A DNA stretch of 64,000 nt from positions 51,844-115,843 of the forward strand of contig NZ_NOYD01000029.1 of the NCBI RefSeq assembly GCF_002258315.1, given 5' to 3'. Within the stretch, counting starts at the first letter, position 1. Each line of letters begins with the position of its first letter. The position numbers were made by a program, and so were the translations under genes. The notes under the pieces are model-generated. The model was given only the letters and a program-made list of their open reading frames with translations, did not search any database and was not told the origin of the DNA. Source of the stretch: Rhodococcus sp. 06-462-5. Its GTDB lineage: Bacteria; Actinomycetota; Actinomycetes; Mycobacteriales; Mycobacteriaceae. This document shows, in pieces, positions 16,071 to 26,329 of this stretch.

Positions 16071-17552
16071 TTACTCCTCGGGTTCGGTCGGACGGTTCGC
16101 CACCACCGGGTATTGACCGGTGTAGCCGAGGCGTTCCTCCGCGACGGCGAGCACCTTGGTGCGCACCAGGAACCAACCGCCGATCAGTGCGGGGATGATG
16201 ACCACCAGGGTGGCGATGGTCCAGCTGCCGATCGGGGCGTCGAAGGCCATCAGCACCAGCACGCCGAACAGGAACACCAGGGTTGCGTAGCTGGTGTACG
16301 GCGCACCGAACAGCCGGAACTTGGGCCGCTCGAGGATGCCCTTCTTGGACCAGCGGAACAACTGGATCTGGCACAGCACGATGGTCGCCCAGCTGGCGAT
16401 GATGCCCAGCGCGGACATGTTCAGCACGATCTCGAAGGCCTCGCCTGGGGCGATCGCATTCAGGGCGACACCGAACAGCGTGATGAAACAGGTGAGCAGG
16501 ATGCCGCCGAACGGGACGCCGCCCTTGGTCATCTTCTTGGTGAACTCCGGGGCGCTGCCGTTCATCGCCATCGAGCGCAGAATGCGGCCCGTCGAGTACA
16601 GCCCGGCGTTCAGGCTCGACAGCGCTGCGGTGAGCACCACGATGTTCATGATGGTGCCCGCGCCGCCCAGGCCGATACTCGAGAAGAACGTCACGAACGG
16701 CGACGTCCCGGCCTGATACGCGGTGTACGGCATCAGCACGGCCAGCAACACCAGCGAGCCGACGTAGAACAGTGCGATACGCGCGATGACCGAGTTGATC
16801 GCGCGCGGCATGATCTTCTCCGGGTTCTCCGTCTCACCCGCGGCCGTACCCACCAGTTCCACTGCGGCATAAGCGAACACGACGCCCGAGATCACGATCA
16901 CCAGCGGCCATGCGCCGGACGGGAACAAGCCGCCGTTGTCGGTGATGAGGTTGATACCCGGCACCTCGGTGCCCACCGGAATGCGGCCGGCGAGGAACAC
17001 GATGCCCACGATCAAGAAGGTCACCAGCGCGACCACCTTGATCATCGCGGCCCAGAACTCCATCTCACCGAACCAGCGGACCGAGACGAGATTGATGGAC
17101 ATGACGATGACGAGGGCGATCAATGCGATGACCCACTGCGGGATCACCTCGAAGCTGCCCCAGTAGTGCATGTACGTCGCGATGGCCGTGACGTCGACGA
17201 TGGCCGTCATCGCCCAGTTCAGGAAGTACATCCAGCCCGCGACGAACGCTGCCTTCTCGCCGAAGAACTCGCGCGCGTAGGACACGAAGCTGCCCGACGA
17301 CGGACGATGCAGGACCAGCTCGCCGAGGGCGCGCAGGATGAAGAACACGAAGATGCCGCACAGGGCGTAGGCGAGGAACAGGCCTGGCCCGGCACTGGCG
17401 AGGCGTCCGCCCGCGCCGAGGAACAGGCCGGTGCCGATTGCGCCGCCGATCGCGATCATCTGCAGCTGACGAGGTTTGAGGCCCTTGTGGTAGCCCTCCT
17501 CCTCGTGATCCATCGCCGAATTGTCGTACGAGGTGTCGACCGTATCGGACAT
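16071..17552 (-). CDS. Amino acid permease, AnsP-like (APC superfamily)
   Basis: This 493-residue APC carrier has twelve predicted membrane segments. The first helix carries [17 protein letters not shown], the substrate-binding motif of the amino-acid transporter family, preceded by [11 protein letters not shown]. It is clearly paralogous to the permease at 31106-32545 (shared FVSYxREFFGEK, NWAMTAxVDVTA and [17 protein letters not shown] blocks), which points to asparagine or a related amino acid. The ATG at 17552 is preferred; the open frame extends to 17804, but that part lacks similarity and overlaps the groEL control region. No partner enzyme is adjacent. Confidence 0.85.
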   Translation of the reverse strand: MSDTVDTSYDNSAMDHEEEGYHKGLKPRQLQMIAIGGAIGTGLFLGAGGRLASAGPGLFLAYALCGIFVFFILRALGELVLHRPSSGSFVSYAREFFGEKAAFVAGWMYFLNWAMTAIVDVTAIATYMHYWGSFEVIPQWVIALIALVIVMSINLVSVRWFGEMEFWAAMIKVVALVTFLIVGIVFLAGRIPVGTEVPGINLITDNGGLFPSGAWPLVIVISGVVFAYAAVELVGTAAGETENPEKIMPRAINSVIARIALFYVGSLVLLAVLMPYTAYQAGTSPFVTFFSSIGLGGAGTIMNIVVLTAALSSLNAGLYSTGRILRSMAMNGSAPEFTKKMTKGGVPFGGILLTCFITLFGVALNAIAPGEAFEIVLNMSALGIIASWATIVLCQIQLFRWSKKGILERPKFRLFGAPYTSYATLVFLFGVLVLMAFDAPIGSWTIATLVVIIPALIGGWFLVRTKVLAVAEERLGYTGQYPVVANRPTEPEE

Positions 17553-17790
17553 GTTTCGATCCTTACTGTCGCTTTTGTGGGGGTATGTCCGAATTGAAAT
17601 GACCTGAAAACTACTGTCCCAGAACGATATTAGCGCTCGGCGTTCGTACGGAAGATGCCGAATGTTAACAATGGCCCCCGATGTGAACAGTGTGTGAAGG
17701 ACCCTCGCCACGGTGAGCATCTGCTCGCGGCTTTCGCCGGGCGGTGGCGTCGGGCATGGGGGTGGCGGTGGTTCGCTCGAGGCGGACGAC

Positions 17791-17817
17791 CTTGCACTCG
17801 CCATGGTCGAGTGCTAG
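17791..17817 (+). promoter_or_regulatory. CIRCE element 1
   Basis: CTTGCACTC, nine bases, GAGTGCTAG closely matches the HrcA operator TTAGCACTC-N9-GAGTGCTAA. It overlaps the predicted groEL2 promoter, so HrcA binding would block transcription initiation. Confidence 0.88.
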
Positions 17818-17820
17818 AAA
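17792..17820 (+). promoter_or_regulatory. groEL2 promoter
   Basis: TTGCAC (17792-17797), 17 bases, TAGAAA (17815-17820) is a good vegetative-sigma promoter embedded in CIRCE 1. Nothing else was recognised between the permease start (17552) and this point. Confidence 0.7.
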
Positions 17821-17825
17821 TGCAG

Positions 17826-19585
<1,760 letters not shown>

Positions 19586-19601
19586 GTCCAGCCCCTCGCT
19601 G

Positions 19602-19637
19602 AAAAAGCCCGGCACCTTTTCAGGTGCCGGGCTTTTT
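19602..19637 (+). terminator. Rho-independent terminator of groEL2
   Basis: A 16-bp perfect stem (19602-19617 with 19622-19637) with a TTTC loop ends in five T residues. It is the best intrinsic terminator in the window, 16 bp after the groEL2 stop. Confidence 0.92.
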
Positions 19638-19653
19638 CGTGCTGCGGGGCTTC

Positions 19654-19702
19654 GAATCGGGTGCAATGGGCCGCGCTGAGCGCGGTCAGCTGCACCCGAT
19701 TC
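19654..19702. repeat. Nested inverted repeat upstream of the lipoprotein gene
   Basis: GAATCGGGTGCA (19654-19665) pairs with TGCACCCGATTC (19691-19702). Inside it CCGCGCT (19671-19677) pairs with AGCGCGG (19679-19685). It lies between the groEL2 terminator and the lipoprotein ATG at 19741. It may be a cruciform-forming operator, an antisense-strand terminator or a dispersed repeat. Confidence 0.5.
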
Positions 19703-19740
19703 TCGGTGCTGGCCGTCGAGGTTTGTGGTTAGGGTCGGTC

Positions 19741-20529
19741 ATGACTCGCATTCGCTCGATGGCTGCCGCAGTGGCCGTGACCGCGGCCCTGGCGAGCTGC
19801 TCGACCTCGGGAACTGCCACGCCGGCGTCGGCACCGACGATCACCGCTGCGCCGGCCACGACCGAGCGAGCCGACCCGACGACCACCGCTGCGCCCACGT
19901 CATCCGATGCCGCCGAGCCGTACGTCGTCGGGAGCACTCGGGTCACCGGATCCACCGTGCGTGCGACCTACGACGTCGCAATTCCGCAGCTCAGTGGTGG
20001 GGATCCCGCCGTGACGTCGGAATTCAACGAGTCGATGCGCGCTGCATTGCAGGATCAGATCGACCGCGACTACGGTTACGACTTCGCTCTCAGCGACGGC
20101 TACTCGGCGGGTACGACCTACGTCGGTCGGCGCGTGATCAGTGCCGAGCAGATCACCGGTTGGATCGCCGTGCCGCCAGGAGCGCACGGTAATTCACTGA
20201 TTGCGACCGTGACGATCGACGCCGACACCGCGCAGCCGATCTCCCTCGGCGATGCGTTCACCGATCTCGACGCAGGCCTGGCCCGGCTGTCGGACCGAGC
20301 TGCGGAGATTCTGCCGACCACCCGGGCAGGCGAGAGCTTCGAGCGCTCGGGCATCGAGCCGACGGTGGCCAACTTCGGCAACTGGACCGCATCTCCGGAG
20401 GGAATGAACATTCACTTCGGGGACTACCAGGTGGGGGCCTACGGCATCGGCCTCATCACGATCACCGTCCCGTGGACCGACCTGTCCGATGTCCTCGCTC
20501 CCGGCATGCAGGATGTGCTGAGCAGCTGA
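19741..20529 (+). CDS. Secreted lipoprotein, DUF3298/RsiV-like
   Basis: The protein has 262 residues. The N-terminus is a lipoprotein signal with lipobox LASC (Cys20), followed by a long Ala/Thr/Pro-rich linker (~21-60), then a globular domain. The order STVRATYDVAIPQLSGGD, an internal ISLGDAFTDLDAGLARL and the C-terminal GIGLITITVPWTDL recall the RsiV/DUF3298 fold. No sigma factor is adjacent, so an anti-sigma role is not implied. It is probably anchored on the outer face of the cytoplasmic membrane; function unknown. ATG 19741 is the only start that gives the signal peptide. Confidence 0.75.
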   Translation: MTRIRSMAAAVAVTAALASCSTSGTATPASAPTITAAPATTERADPTTTAAPTSSDAAEPYVVGSTRVTGSTVRATYDVAIPQLSGGDPAVTSEFNESMRAALQDQIDRDYGYDFALSDGYSAGTTYVGRRVISAEQITGWIAVPPGAHGNSLIATVTIDADTAQPISLGDAFTDLDAGLARLSDRAAEILPTTRAGESFERSGIEPTVANFGNWTASPEGMNIHFGDYQVGAYGIGLITITVPWTDLSDVLAPGMQDVLSS

Positions 20530-20569
20530 CTGTCTGCACTGCCTGCTGCCGCAATGCGAGCATGGAGCC

Positions 20570-21472
20570 ATGATGATTCGCGCAGGGGTGCTGGATGTGG
20601 CGTTCGACCGCTTCGGTGATCCGTCCGGTCGTTCGGTGGTGCTGCTGCACGGGTTCCCCTACGACCCACGCGGTTACGACGACGTCGCGAGGCTGCTCGC
20701 CGAATCCGGCTACGACGTGGTGGTGCCGTACCTGCGGGGCTTCGGGCCGACCCGGTTCGTCGACGCCGACACGATGCGCTCCGGTGAGCAGGCGGCGATC
20801 GGCCACGACCTGCGCGAGTTGATCCTTGCTCTGGAACTGGACCAACCCATCGTCGCCGGCTACGACTGGGGTGGGCGAGCGGCGTGCGTCGTCGCCGCGC
20901 TGTGGCCCGAGTTGGTATCGGGCCTGGTGAGCGTGTCCGGATACCTGGTCCAGGACATCGAGGCGGCAGTGTCCACACCGGTGCTGCCGCACCTAGAGAA
21001 GCGGTACTGGTATCAGTACTACCTGCACTCCGAGCGGGGCCGGGCCGGGCTCGCGGCCCACCGCGCAGAGATCGCACAGACTCTGTGGACGGATTGGTCG
21101 CCCACCTGGCGGTTCGGTGACTCCGAATTCGCGGCTACCGCACCCTCGTTCGACAACCCCGACTTCGTGGACGTGTCCGTGCATTCCTACCGGCACCGCT
21201 ACGGCATCGAGGCCGGGGACCCGGCCTATGCAGCCACGCAGGAGTTGCTCACCGAACAACCGAGGATCACGGTGCCCACGGTCGTGATCGATCCGACCGA
21301 GGACACCGTCGCCTCGTTGTACGGCAGCCCGGACCACGCGGCGCACTTCACCGACCTGATCGACGTTCGACAGATCGACTGCGGCCACAACCCGCCTCAG
21401 GAACTGCCGGGACAGTTCGCCGACGCCATCGTGACGCTGGGCCAGGTGGTCCGGGATCGCGCTTCGAACTAG
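20570..21472 (+). CDS. Alpha/beta hydrolase, epoxide hydrolase/haloalkane dehalogenase-like
   Basis: The protein has 300 residues. The oxyanion region is VVLLHGFPYD, the nucleophile elbow is AGYDWGGRAA with Asp (not Ser) as nucleophile, and the catalytic His is in DCGHNPPQELP near the C-terminus. An Asp nucleophile is typical of epoxide hydrolases, haloalkane dehalogenases and fluoroacetate dehalogenases, not of esterases. Which of these it is cannot be decided without the halide-binding or tyrosine residues of the cap. The last bases overlap the convergent monooxygenase-like gene. The start could be the second Met, one codon later. Confidence 0.8.
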   Translation: MMIRAGVLDVAFDRFGDPSGRSVVLLHGFPYDPRGYDDVARLLAESGYDVVVPYLRGFGPTRFVDADTMRSGEQAAIGHDLRELILALELDQPIVAGYDWGGRAACVVAALWPELVSGLVSVSGYLVQDIEAAVSTPVLPHLEKRYWYQYYLHSERGRAGLAAHRAEIAQTLWTDWSPTWRFGDSEFAATAPSFDNPDFVDVSVHSYRHRYGIEAGDPAYAATQELLTEQPRITVPTVVIDPTEDTVASLYGSPDHAAHFTDLIDVRQIDCGHNPPQELPGQFADAIVTLGQVVRDRASN

Positions 21473-21792
21473 TCGACGGCGAGTTCGCCCAGTTCGTTCC
21501 AGTCGGTGCCGTCCACCTCTTGGCTGATGATCTTCGGCGTCTCCTGCAGGTACGGCGGGAGATCCTTCTGCGCCTGCTTGAAGTGATCCGAGTTCACGTG
21601 CGCCGCACCGGCATCGGGGTCCTTGAAGGCCTCCACCAAGACGTACTCGGTGGGGTCGTCGAGGGTGCGTGACCAGAAGTACCAGAGGCACCCCTCCTCG
21701 GCCTGGCAGGCTTCGGTGAAGTCGCGCGAAATCTCGGGCCAGTTGTCGGCATGCTCGGGCTTGACCTTGAACTTGGCGGTGATGAAGATCAA
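21469..21792 (-). CDS. Antibiotic biosynthesis monooxygenase (ABM) domain protein
   Basis: The protein has 107 residues from TTG 21792, with GAGGAG five bases before it. The sequence FITAKFKVKPEHADNW, the WYFWSRTLDDPTEYVLVEAF segment and the SDHFKQA end fit a dimeric alpha-beta barrel of the ABM/YgiN group. Such proteins act as quinol monooxygenases or heme/aldehyde-handling enzymes. It lies 45 bp downstream of the alcohol dehydrogenase gene on the same strand and may be the last gene of that operon. Confidence 0.82.
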   Translation of the reverse strand: MIFITAKFKVKPEHADNWPEISRDFTEACQAEEGCLWYFWSRTLDDPTEYVLVEAFKDPDAGAAHVNSDHFKQAQKDLPPYLQETPKIISQEVDGTDWNELGELAVD

Positions 21793-21836
21793 CGTTGCTC
21801 CTCATTGTTGGGATTGTCGGTGGTTACTACCCGATT

Positions 21837-22871
21837 TCAGGGTACGAGAATCGCGCGGCCGCGAACCCGTCCGTTGTCGAGGTCGTCGATGGCGCTCTGG
21901 AAGTCGTCCAACGAGTAGGTCTGCGTATGCAGATTCACCGCGCCTCGGGCGGCAAGCGACATCAGATCGCACAGGTCGTTGTAGGACCCGACGAGGTTGC
22001 CGACGATGTTCTTCTCCGCCGACACCAGGTCGATCGTCGGCACGTCGACGTTCTCGCCGTAGCCGATCACGTGATAGTCACCGGCCCGTCTGGTCATCGC
22101 CAATCCCTCTGCGGTGGAACCGTTCTCGCCGACGAAGTCGAGTACCACCTCGGCACCGAATCCGCCCGTGAGCTCCATGACCTGGTCGACCTGACTGCCG
22201 TCCGCTACCACCGCATGATCGGCACCCAGAGTGAGCGCCAGCTTGACGGCATCGGCGTTGCGGTCGATGACGATGAGCTCCGCGGGCGACAGCGCCTCCA
22301 GCACCTGGATACCGATGTGGCCGAGGCCGCCCGCACCGATGACGACGCACTTGTCGCGTGGAGTCAGCCGTCGGGCCGCTTTGGCTGCCGCGTGGTACGC
22401 CGTCAGACCGGCGTCGGCAAGTGCTGCCACCGCGGACGGTTCGAGTGAATCGTCGATCTTCACGACGGTCCTGGCATTCGTCCGCAGATAGTCCGCATAC
22501 CCGCCGTTGGTATCGATACCGGGGAAATCGCTTGTCTCGCAATGTACGTCGTCACCGGACCGGCACGCACGGCACAGTCCGCACGTGACCAACGGATGCA
22601 GGATCACCTTGTCGCCCTCGCGAACGTTGGTGACGGCCGATCCGACCGCGTGCACCCATCCGGCGTTCTCGTGCCCGATCGTGTACGGCAGTGTGACACC
22701 GGACTTCTCGGCCCACTGGCCTTCGAGGATGTGCAGATCGGTGCGGCACACGCCTGCCCCGCCGATCTTCACGATCACGTCGAGAGGGCCTCGAACCTCG
22801 GGAATCGGTACCTCGGTCATCTCCAGATTCTTGTGGTACCCGACCACCTGGACGGCGCGCATCGTGCTCAT
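21837..22871 (-). CDS. Zinc-dependent NAD(P) alcohol dehydrogenase
   Basis: The 344-residue medium-chain dehydrogenase has catalytic-zinc ligands in GAGVCRTDLH and GHENAGW, a structural zinc site CGLCRACRSGDDVHC, and the Rossmann motif VIGAGGLGHIGIQ. It oxidises primary or secondary alcohols; the exact substrate is not shown. Its start overlaps the MIP18-domain gene (ATGA), which itself follows the amidohydrolase. In actinobacterial propane/acetone monooxygenase (prm/mim) clusters, the same three types occur as accessory genes, where the ADH oxidises the alcohol product. Confidence 0.9.
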   Translation of the reverse strand: MSTMRAVQVVGYHKNLEMTEVPIPEVRGPLDVIVKIGGAGVCRTDLHILEGQWAEKSGVTLPYTIGHENAGWVHAVGSAVTNVREGDKVILHPLVTCGLCRACRSGDDVHCETSDFPGIDTNGGYADYLRTNARTVVKIDDSLEPSAVAALADAGLTAYHAAAKAARRLTPRDKCVVIGAGGLGHIGIQVLEALSPAELIVIDRNADAVKLALTLGADHAVVADGSQVDQVMELTGGFGAEVVLDFVGENGSTAEGLAMTRRAGDYHVIGYGENVDVPTIDLVSAEKNIVGNLVGSYNDLCDLMSLAARGAVNLHTQTYSLDDFQSAIDDLDNGRVRGRAILVP

Positions 22872-23650
22872 CGTGACTGCTCCTGTGTTGTGCTGTGCTG
22901 GACGGTGAGGGTGGCGAGGGGGATGAACGCGCCTTCCTGGCGAGGGACTTGCTGTTCCTCCGCGCCGGGGTAGCGCGTCTGCAGCAATCCGCGGCAGAAG
23001 TGCGCGTTGCCGTCGATCGAGACACGGGTGGCGCGGGCACGCCGCATCACCATCGTCAGATCACCGGTGTGTGGTCGACCCGAGTGATCGACCAGAGCCG
23101 GAGCGGCCGGATCGACCCGCAGGCCCAGTGCTTCACGACGCCTGAGCAGAGCGTCGGAGTTGCGATCGTCCGGCAGATCTCCGAGCACCAGGGTGCCGAG
23201 ATCGCTCTCGGTCGCATCGGTGTTCGCCTTCAGCCACGCGGTGAGCGACCGTTCCATCGCGGCCACGTACGCCTTGCGGCGGAACGTCGCTCGCAGCTCC
23301 TCGAGGTCCTCGTCGGCCTCGTGGCCGAAGGTGCCTCGGTATCCGGCGTCGGCTGCGAGGCCGGCGTTGATCTTGTCCGAGTCGTGGTGATCGTCGAGTT
23401 CGACCAGCACGCGCTCGGTCCACGGCAGAGCGTTCAGCACGTCCTTCGAGTCGCCCGCCATCAGATACGCGAAATTCGGCGAGCAGAACGACGTCGGAAG
23501 TCGGAGATGAACGTGCACCGCGCCGTCGTCTACCTCGAGAGATCGCACGAAGCCGAGATCGGTGATGGGCTCGTCGAGTTCGGGGTCGAACACGCCGCCG
23601 AGTGCGGCGTAAGCCTCGTCGTGCCTCGACAGGGTTGTAACTACCGTCAT
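22868..23650 (-). CDS. MIP18 (DUF59) family protein
   Basis: The protein has 260 residues from ATG 23650, one base after the amidohydrolase stop. The N-terminal ~100 residues are a MIP18/PaaD-like domain (AALGGVFDPELDEPITDLGFV, then LRLPTSFCSPNFAYLMA with the conserved Cys), related to iron-sulfur or metal-site assembly factors. The C-terminal half is helical and rich in charged residues, ending in HFCRGLLQTRYPG. In prm/mim-type clusters such a protein is thought to help mature the diiron monooxygenase; here no monooxygenase gene is present. Confidence 0.8.
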   Translation of the reverse strand: MTVVTTLSRHDEAYAALGGVFDPELDEPITDLGFVRSLEVDDGAVHVHLRLPTSFCSPNFAYLMAGDSKDVLNALPWTERVLVELDDHHDSDKINAGLAADAGYRGTFGHEADEDLEELRATFRRKAYVAAMERSLTAWLKANTDATESDLGTLVLGDLPDDRNSDALLRRREALGLRVDPAAPALVDHSGRPHTGDLTMVMRRARATRVSIDGNAHFCRGLLQTRYPGAEEQQVPRQEGAFIPLATLTVQHSTTQEQSR

Positions 23651-23651
23651 C

Positions 23652-24695
23652 TCACACCGCCGCCAGGTCGGCGCGTTCGGGCTGACGCGGTCCGGTCTCG
23701 GTCTCGTCGGCGTCGGGCAACTGGAGTTCTGCCGGCACCGGGATGTCGTAGAGCTTGGCGGCGTTGAGTCCGAGCACCTTCTTCTTCTGCTCGAGCGTGA
23801 TGGGTGCGTACTCGTCCAGGGACTCGTGGATCTGGAAGTCGACGAATCCTTCGACCAACCACTTGGGCGTCCACAGCGCGTAATCGGAGGAGAAGAAGAT
23901 GCGGTCCTCGCCGAGCCAGTACAGCAGCTCGCCCATGATCTGTCCGAAGTACTTCGGGCGGGTGTGCATGAACGGAATGGCGACGGCCAGTCCCGCATAC
24001 ACGTTGGGTTCCTGCGTGGCGATCCAGCAGAAGTCCTCGAGCCGGGGCAGTCCGCAGTGCTCGACGACGAAGTTCAGATCGGTGAAGTCGGTGGCCACAT
24101 GGTCGACGTCCGCCACGTCGAACGCGTCACGATCGAGCGGACGAATCGTCGGACCCTTGTGCACGTGGATGTTCTTGATGCCCACTTCGCGACAGACCTC
24201 GAGGTAGCGCCGCGTCCAGTCGTCGTCGAGCTTGTAGCCACGAGAATCGCCGTGCCACTCGGCGGTGTAGAGCTTGACGCCCTTGAGTCCGAAGCGCTCG
24301 GCGTCGGCTCGCAGCTGATCGAGGCCACGTTCGCCGTTGCGCGGATCGAAGTGGTGGTTGTAGGTCAGCTTGTCGGGGTGCGCGGCGGCCAACGCCGACG
24401 CCTCCTCGGTCTGCCCGAACCCGTTGTTGTAGAACTCGCCGAGGTGAGCGGGCTGGAAGATGGCGTGGTCGACGTAGCCGATCTCGAACAGATCGTGCAT
24501 CAGGCGCTCGCCGCCCTGGTAGAGGTACTCGTCGTACGTCCACAGCTCGCTCTCGGGAGAGAGGTTGCGGTGGTAGTCGTAGAAGCAGTCGATGAACTGC
24601 TTGCCGTGGATGTTGCGTTGGTTCTGCTCCCGCGCATCCCACAGCGCGACGTGGGCGTCGACGATGAAGAAGTTCTCGCCGTTCTTGGTGTACAT
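23652..24695 (-). CDS. Amidohydrolase family protein (prm/mim-cluster type)
   Basis: The protein has 347 residues from ATG 24695, with GGGAGG eight bases upstream. The amidohydrolase-2 fold is visible: VDAHVALWD near the start (only one His of the usual HxH), NIHVHKGPTIRP, VVEHCGLPRLEDF and FFSSDYALWTPKW with the metal-binding Asp. It matches the metal-dependent hydrolase that follows propane monooxygenase genes in Rhodococcus, Gordonia and Mycobacterium, where it is needed for active enzyme but its reaction is unclear. It is the first gene of the MIP18-ADH-ABM operon, divergent from a regulator. Confidence 0.85.
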   Translation of the reverse strand: MYTKNGENFFIVDAHVALWDAREQNQRNIHGKQFIDCFYDYHRNLSPESELWTYDEYLYQGGERLMHDLFEIGYVDHAIFQPAHLGEFYNNGFGQTEEASALAAAHPDKLTYNHHFDPRNGERGLDQLRADAERFGLKGVKLYTAEWHGDSRGYKLDDDWTRRYLEVCREVGIKNIHVHKGPTIRPLDRDAFDVADVDHVATDFTDLNFVVEHCGLPRLEDFCWIATQEPNVYAGLAVAIPFMHTRPKYFGQIMGELLYWLGEDRIFFSSDYALWTPKWLVEGFVDFQIHESLDEYAPITLEQKKKVLGLNAAKLYDIPVPAELQLPDADETETGPRQPERADLAAV

Positions 24696-24721
24696 GCTGT
24701 GTGCCTCCCGAGTGTTGCGAT

Positions 24722-24739
24722 ACGTGACGTGCGTCACGT
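24722..24739. promoter_or_regulatory. Perfect 18-bp palindrome, candidate operator
   Basis: ACGTGACG-TG-CGTCACGT lies 26 bp upstream of the amidohydrolase ATG in the divergent spacer. Both 8-bp arms are perfect. It probably overlaps the promoter of the amidohydrolase operon. Confidence 0.55.
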
Positions 24740-24791
24740 CGTTGTGGGAACGACGGTAGGTCCGCGGCGAGCCGCCGTGTCGGCCTCGGCG

Positions 24792-24806
24792 TCTCAATTC
24801 GAGACA
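24792..24806. promoter_or_regulatory. Second palindrome in the divergent spacer
   Basis: GTCTC-AATTC-GAGAC is a perfect 5+5 inverted repeat 45-60 bp upstream of the regulator start. A binding site for the divergently encoded Fis-type HTH regulator is plausible. Confidence 0.4.
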
Positions 24807-24850
24807 CTGCCGCGGCACAGATGGCGACATGCGAATGTAACCTGGATCAC

Positions 24851-26311
24851 ATGGCAGATTCCGGGGGTCTCTCGCGGGCCCGACTCCACTCGGAGCCCCT
24901 CGCTGCCGTCTCGCATCGACTCCTCGCGTCGTGGCATCGAAGCCAGCGGTACGGGGTGTCGCTCGACGAGGTTGCGCCGGTCTTCTCGGGAACCTTCGAC
25001 GACGAGTCCCTGTTCTACCGATGCGGCCGCGAAGTGTTGAACGGGTTGCGCGACACGTTGGCGAACGAACCGGTGTCGATGATGCTCACCGATGCCGATG
25101 GTCTCGTGTTGGATCGGGTCAGCGCCGACCGGGAACTGCTGGCTGCACTCGATCGCGTGCACCTTGCCCCCGGTTTCTCGTACGCGGAGGACCAGGCCGG
25201 TACCAACGGCCTGGCGCTGGCGCTGGCGGATCAGGTCCCCGCGGTGGTGCGGGCGGACGAACACTATTCGCTCTCGCTCGCCGGATACACGTGCGCGGCC
25301 GCCCCGGTCCTCGATCCCCTCACCGGCCGGGTTGAGGGCTGCGTCAACCTCACCACTTGGTCGGAGTCGTCGTCGGATCTGCTTCTGGCCCTTGCGCAGT
25401 CGGCGGCGGGCAACACCTCGGCGATGATGCTCGCGCGGTCGCAGGGCCAGCATCCGCGGCCGGCCCCGCGCGGCGAGGTGTTCCGGGTCGAAACCGCGCA
25501 CAGCGGGCCGGGATCGGGCATCCTCGACGACCTTTCGCCTGGCTGGCGTAGCGCGCTCGGGTCTGCGGAAGCTGCTCTGGCCGAGCATGGTTCGGTTCTG
25601 ATGGTCGGTGAGCCGGGATCGGGCCGAGCCACCGTGCTCGCACGCGCACTGCGCGCAGCCCGCCCGCGCGGCCGCATCCTCAGCGCCGGAGCTCCGGCCG
25701 CCCGGGATGTCGACGCTTGGCTCGACCTCTGGACACCCGAGCTGCCGAAACCCGATACGGCAGTGATCATCCGCGATGTCGACAGGCTTCCCGCGCGTGC
25801 GGCCGATGCCCTCGCCGAACTGATCCGCCGTGCCGGCCATGGGGTACCTGTCACCGTCACGGCCTCGAACTACGACGATGTACCCCCGGCACTCGCGGGA
25901 CTGCTGCGCACCGTGGTCGAGGTACCGCCGCTGCGAAACAGGCCCGACGACATCGCCCCGCTCGCCCTCCATCTGGCCGGGCGAGTGCGCGGCCGAAAGG
26001 TCACGCTCACCCCCGCTGCCGAGCGAGCGCTGCGCGAACATCCGTGGCCGGGCAACGTCGGCGAGCTGGCCACGGTGATGCACAAGGCAGCCGTCCGCGC
26101 CGACGTCATCGGGGTCGACCATCTGCCGCCGGAGGTGCTCTCACGCACCACCCACCGGCTCACCCGCATCGAGACGTTCGAGCGCGACGAGATGATCCGC
26201 GTGCTCTCCCGCCCCGGCATCACCATGAACGACGCGGTCGAGGAACTGGGGATGAGCCGAGCGACCATCTATCGCAAACGAGACCGATACGGCATCACGC
26301 TTCGTTCTTGA
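24851..26311 (+). CDS. GAF-AAA-HTH transcriptional regulator (AcoR/MimR-like)
   Basis: The protein has 486 residues from ATG 24851; an in-frame ATG at 24821 would add ten. The N-terminal region has HSEPLAAVSHRLLASWHRSQRYGV as in AcoR-type regulators, then a GAF domain (~60-190; AEDQAGTNGLALAL). The central domain resembles a sigma54 activator ATPase but is degenerate: Walker A is GEPGSGRAT and there is no GAFTGA loop. The C-terminus is a Fis-type helix-turn-helix (MNDAVEELGMSRATIYRKRDRYGI). Actinobacteria generally lack sigma54, so it likely works with the normal polymerase. It probably controls the divergent amidohydrolase-MIP18-ADH operon. Confidence 0.85.
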   Translation: MADSGGLSRARLHSEPLAAVSHRLLASWHRSQRYGVSLDEVAPVFSGTFDDESLFYRCGREVLNGLRDTLANEPVSMMLTDADGLVLDRVSADRELLAALDRVHLAPGFSYAEDQAGTNGLALALADQVPAVVRADEHYSLSLAGYTCAAAPVLDPLTGRVEGCVNLTTWSESSSDLLLALAQSAAGNTSAMMLARSQGQHPRPAPRGEVFRVETAHSGPGSGILDDLSPGWRSALGSAEAALAEHGSVLMVGEPGSGRATVLARALRAARPRGRILSAGAPAARDVDAWLDLWTPELPKPDTAVIIRDVDRLPARAADALAELIRRAGHGVPVTVTASNYDDVPPALAGLLRTVVEVPPLRNRPDDIAPLALHLAGRVRGRKVTLTPAAERALREHPWPGNVGELATVMHKAAVRADVIGVDHLPPEVLSRTTHRLTRIETFERDEMIRVLSRPGITMNDAVEELGMSRATIYRKRDRYGITLRS

Positions 26312-26329
26312 TCGCTTACCCTCGACCTC

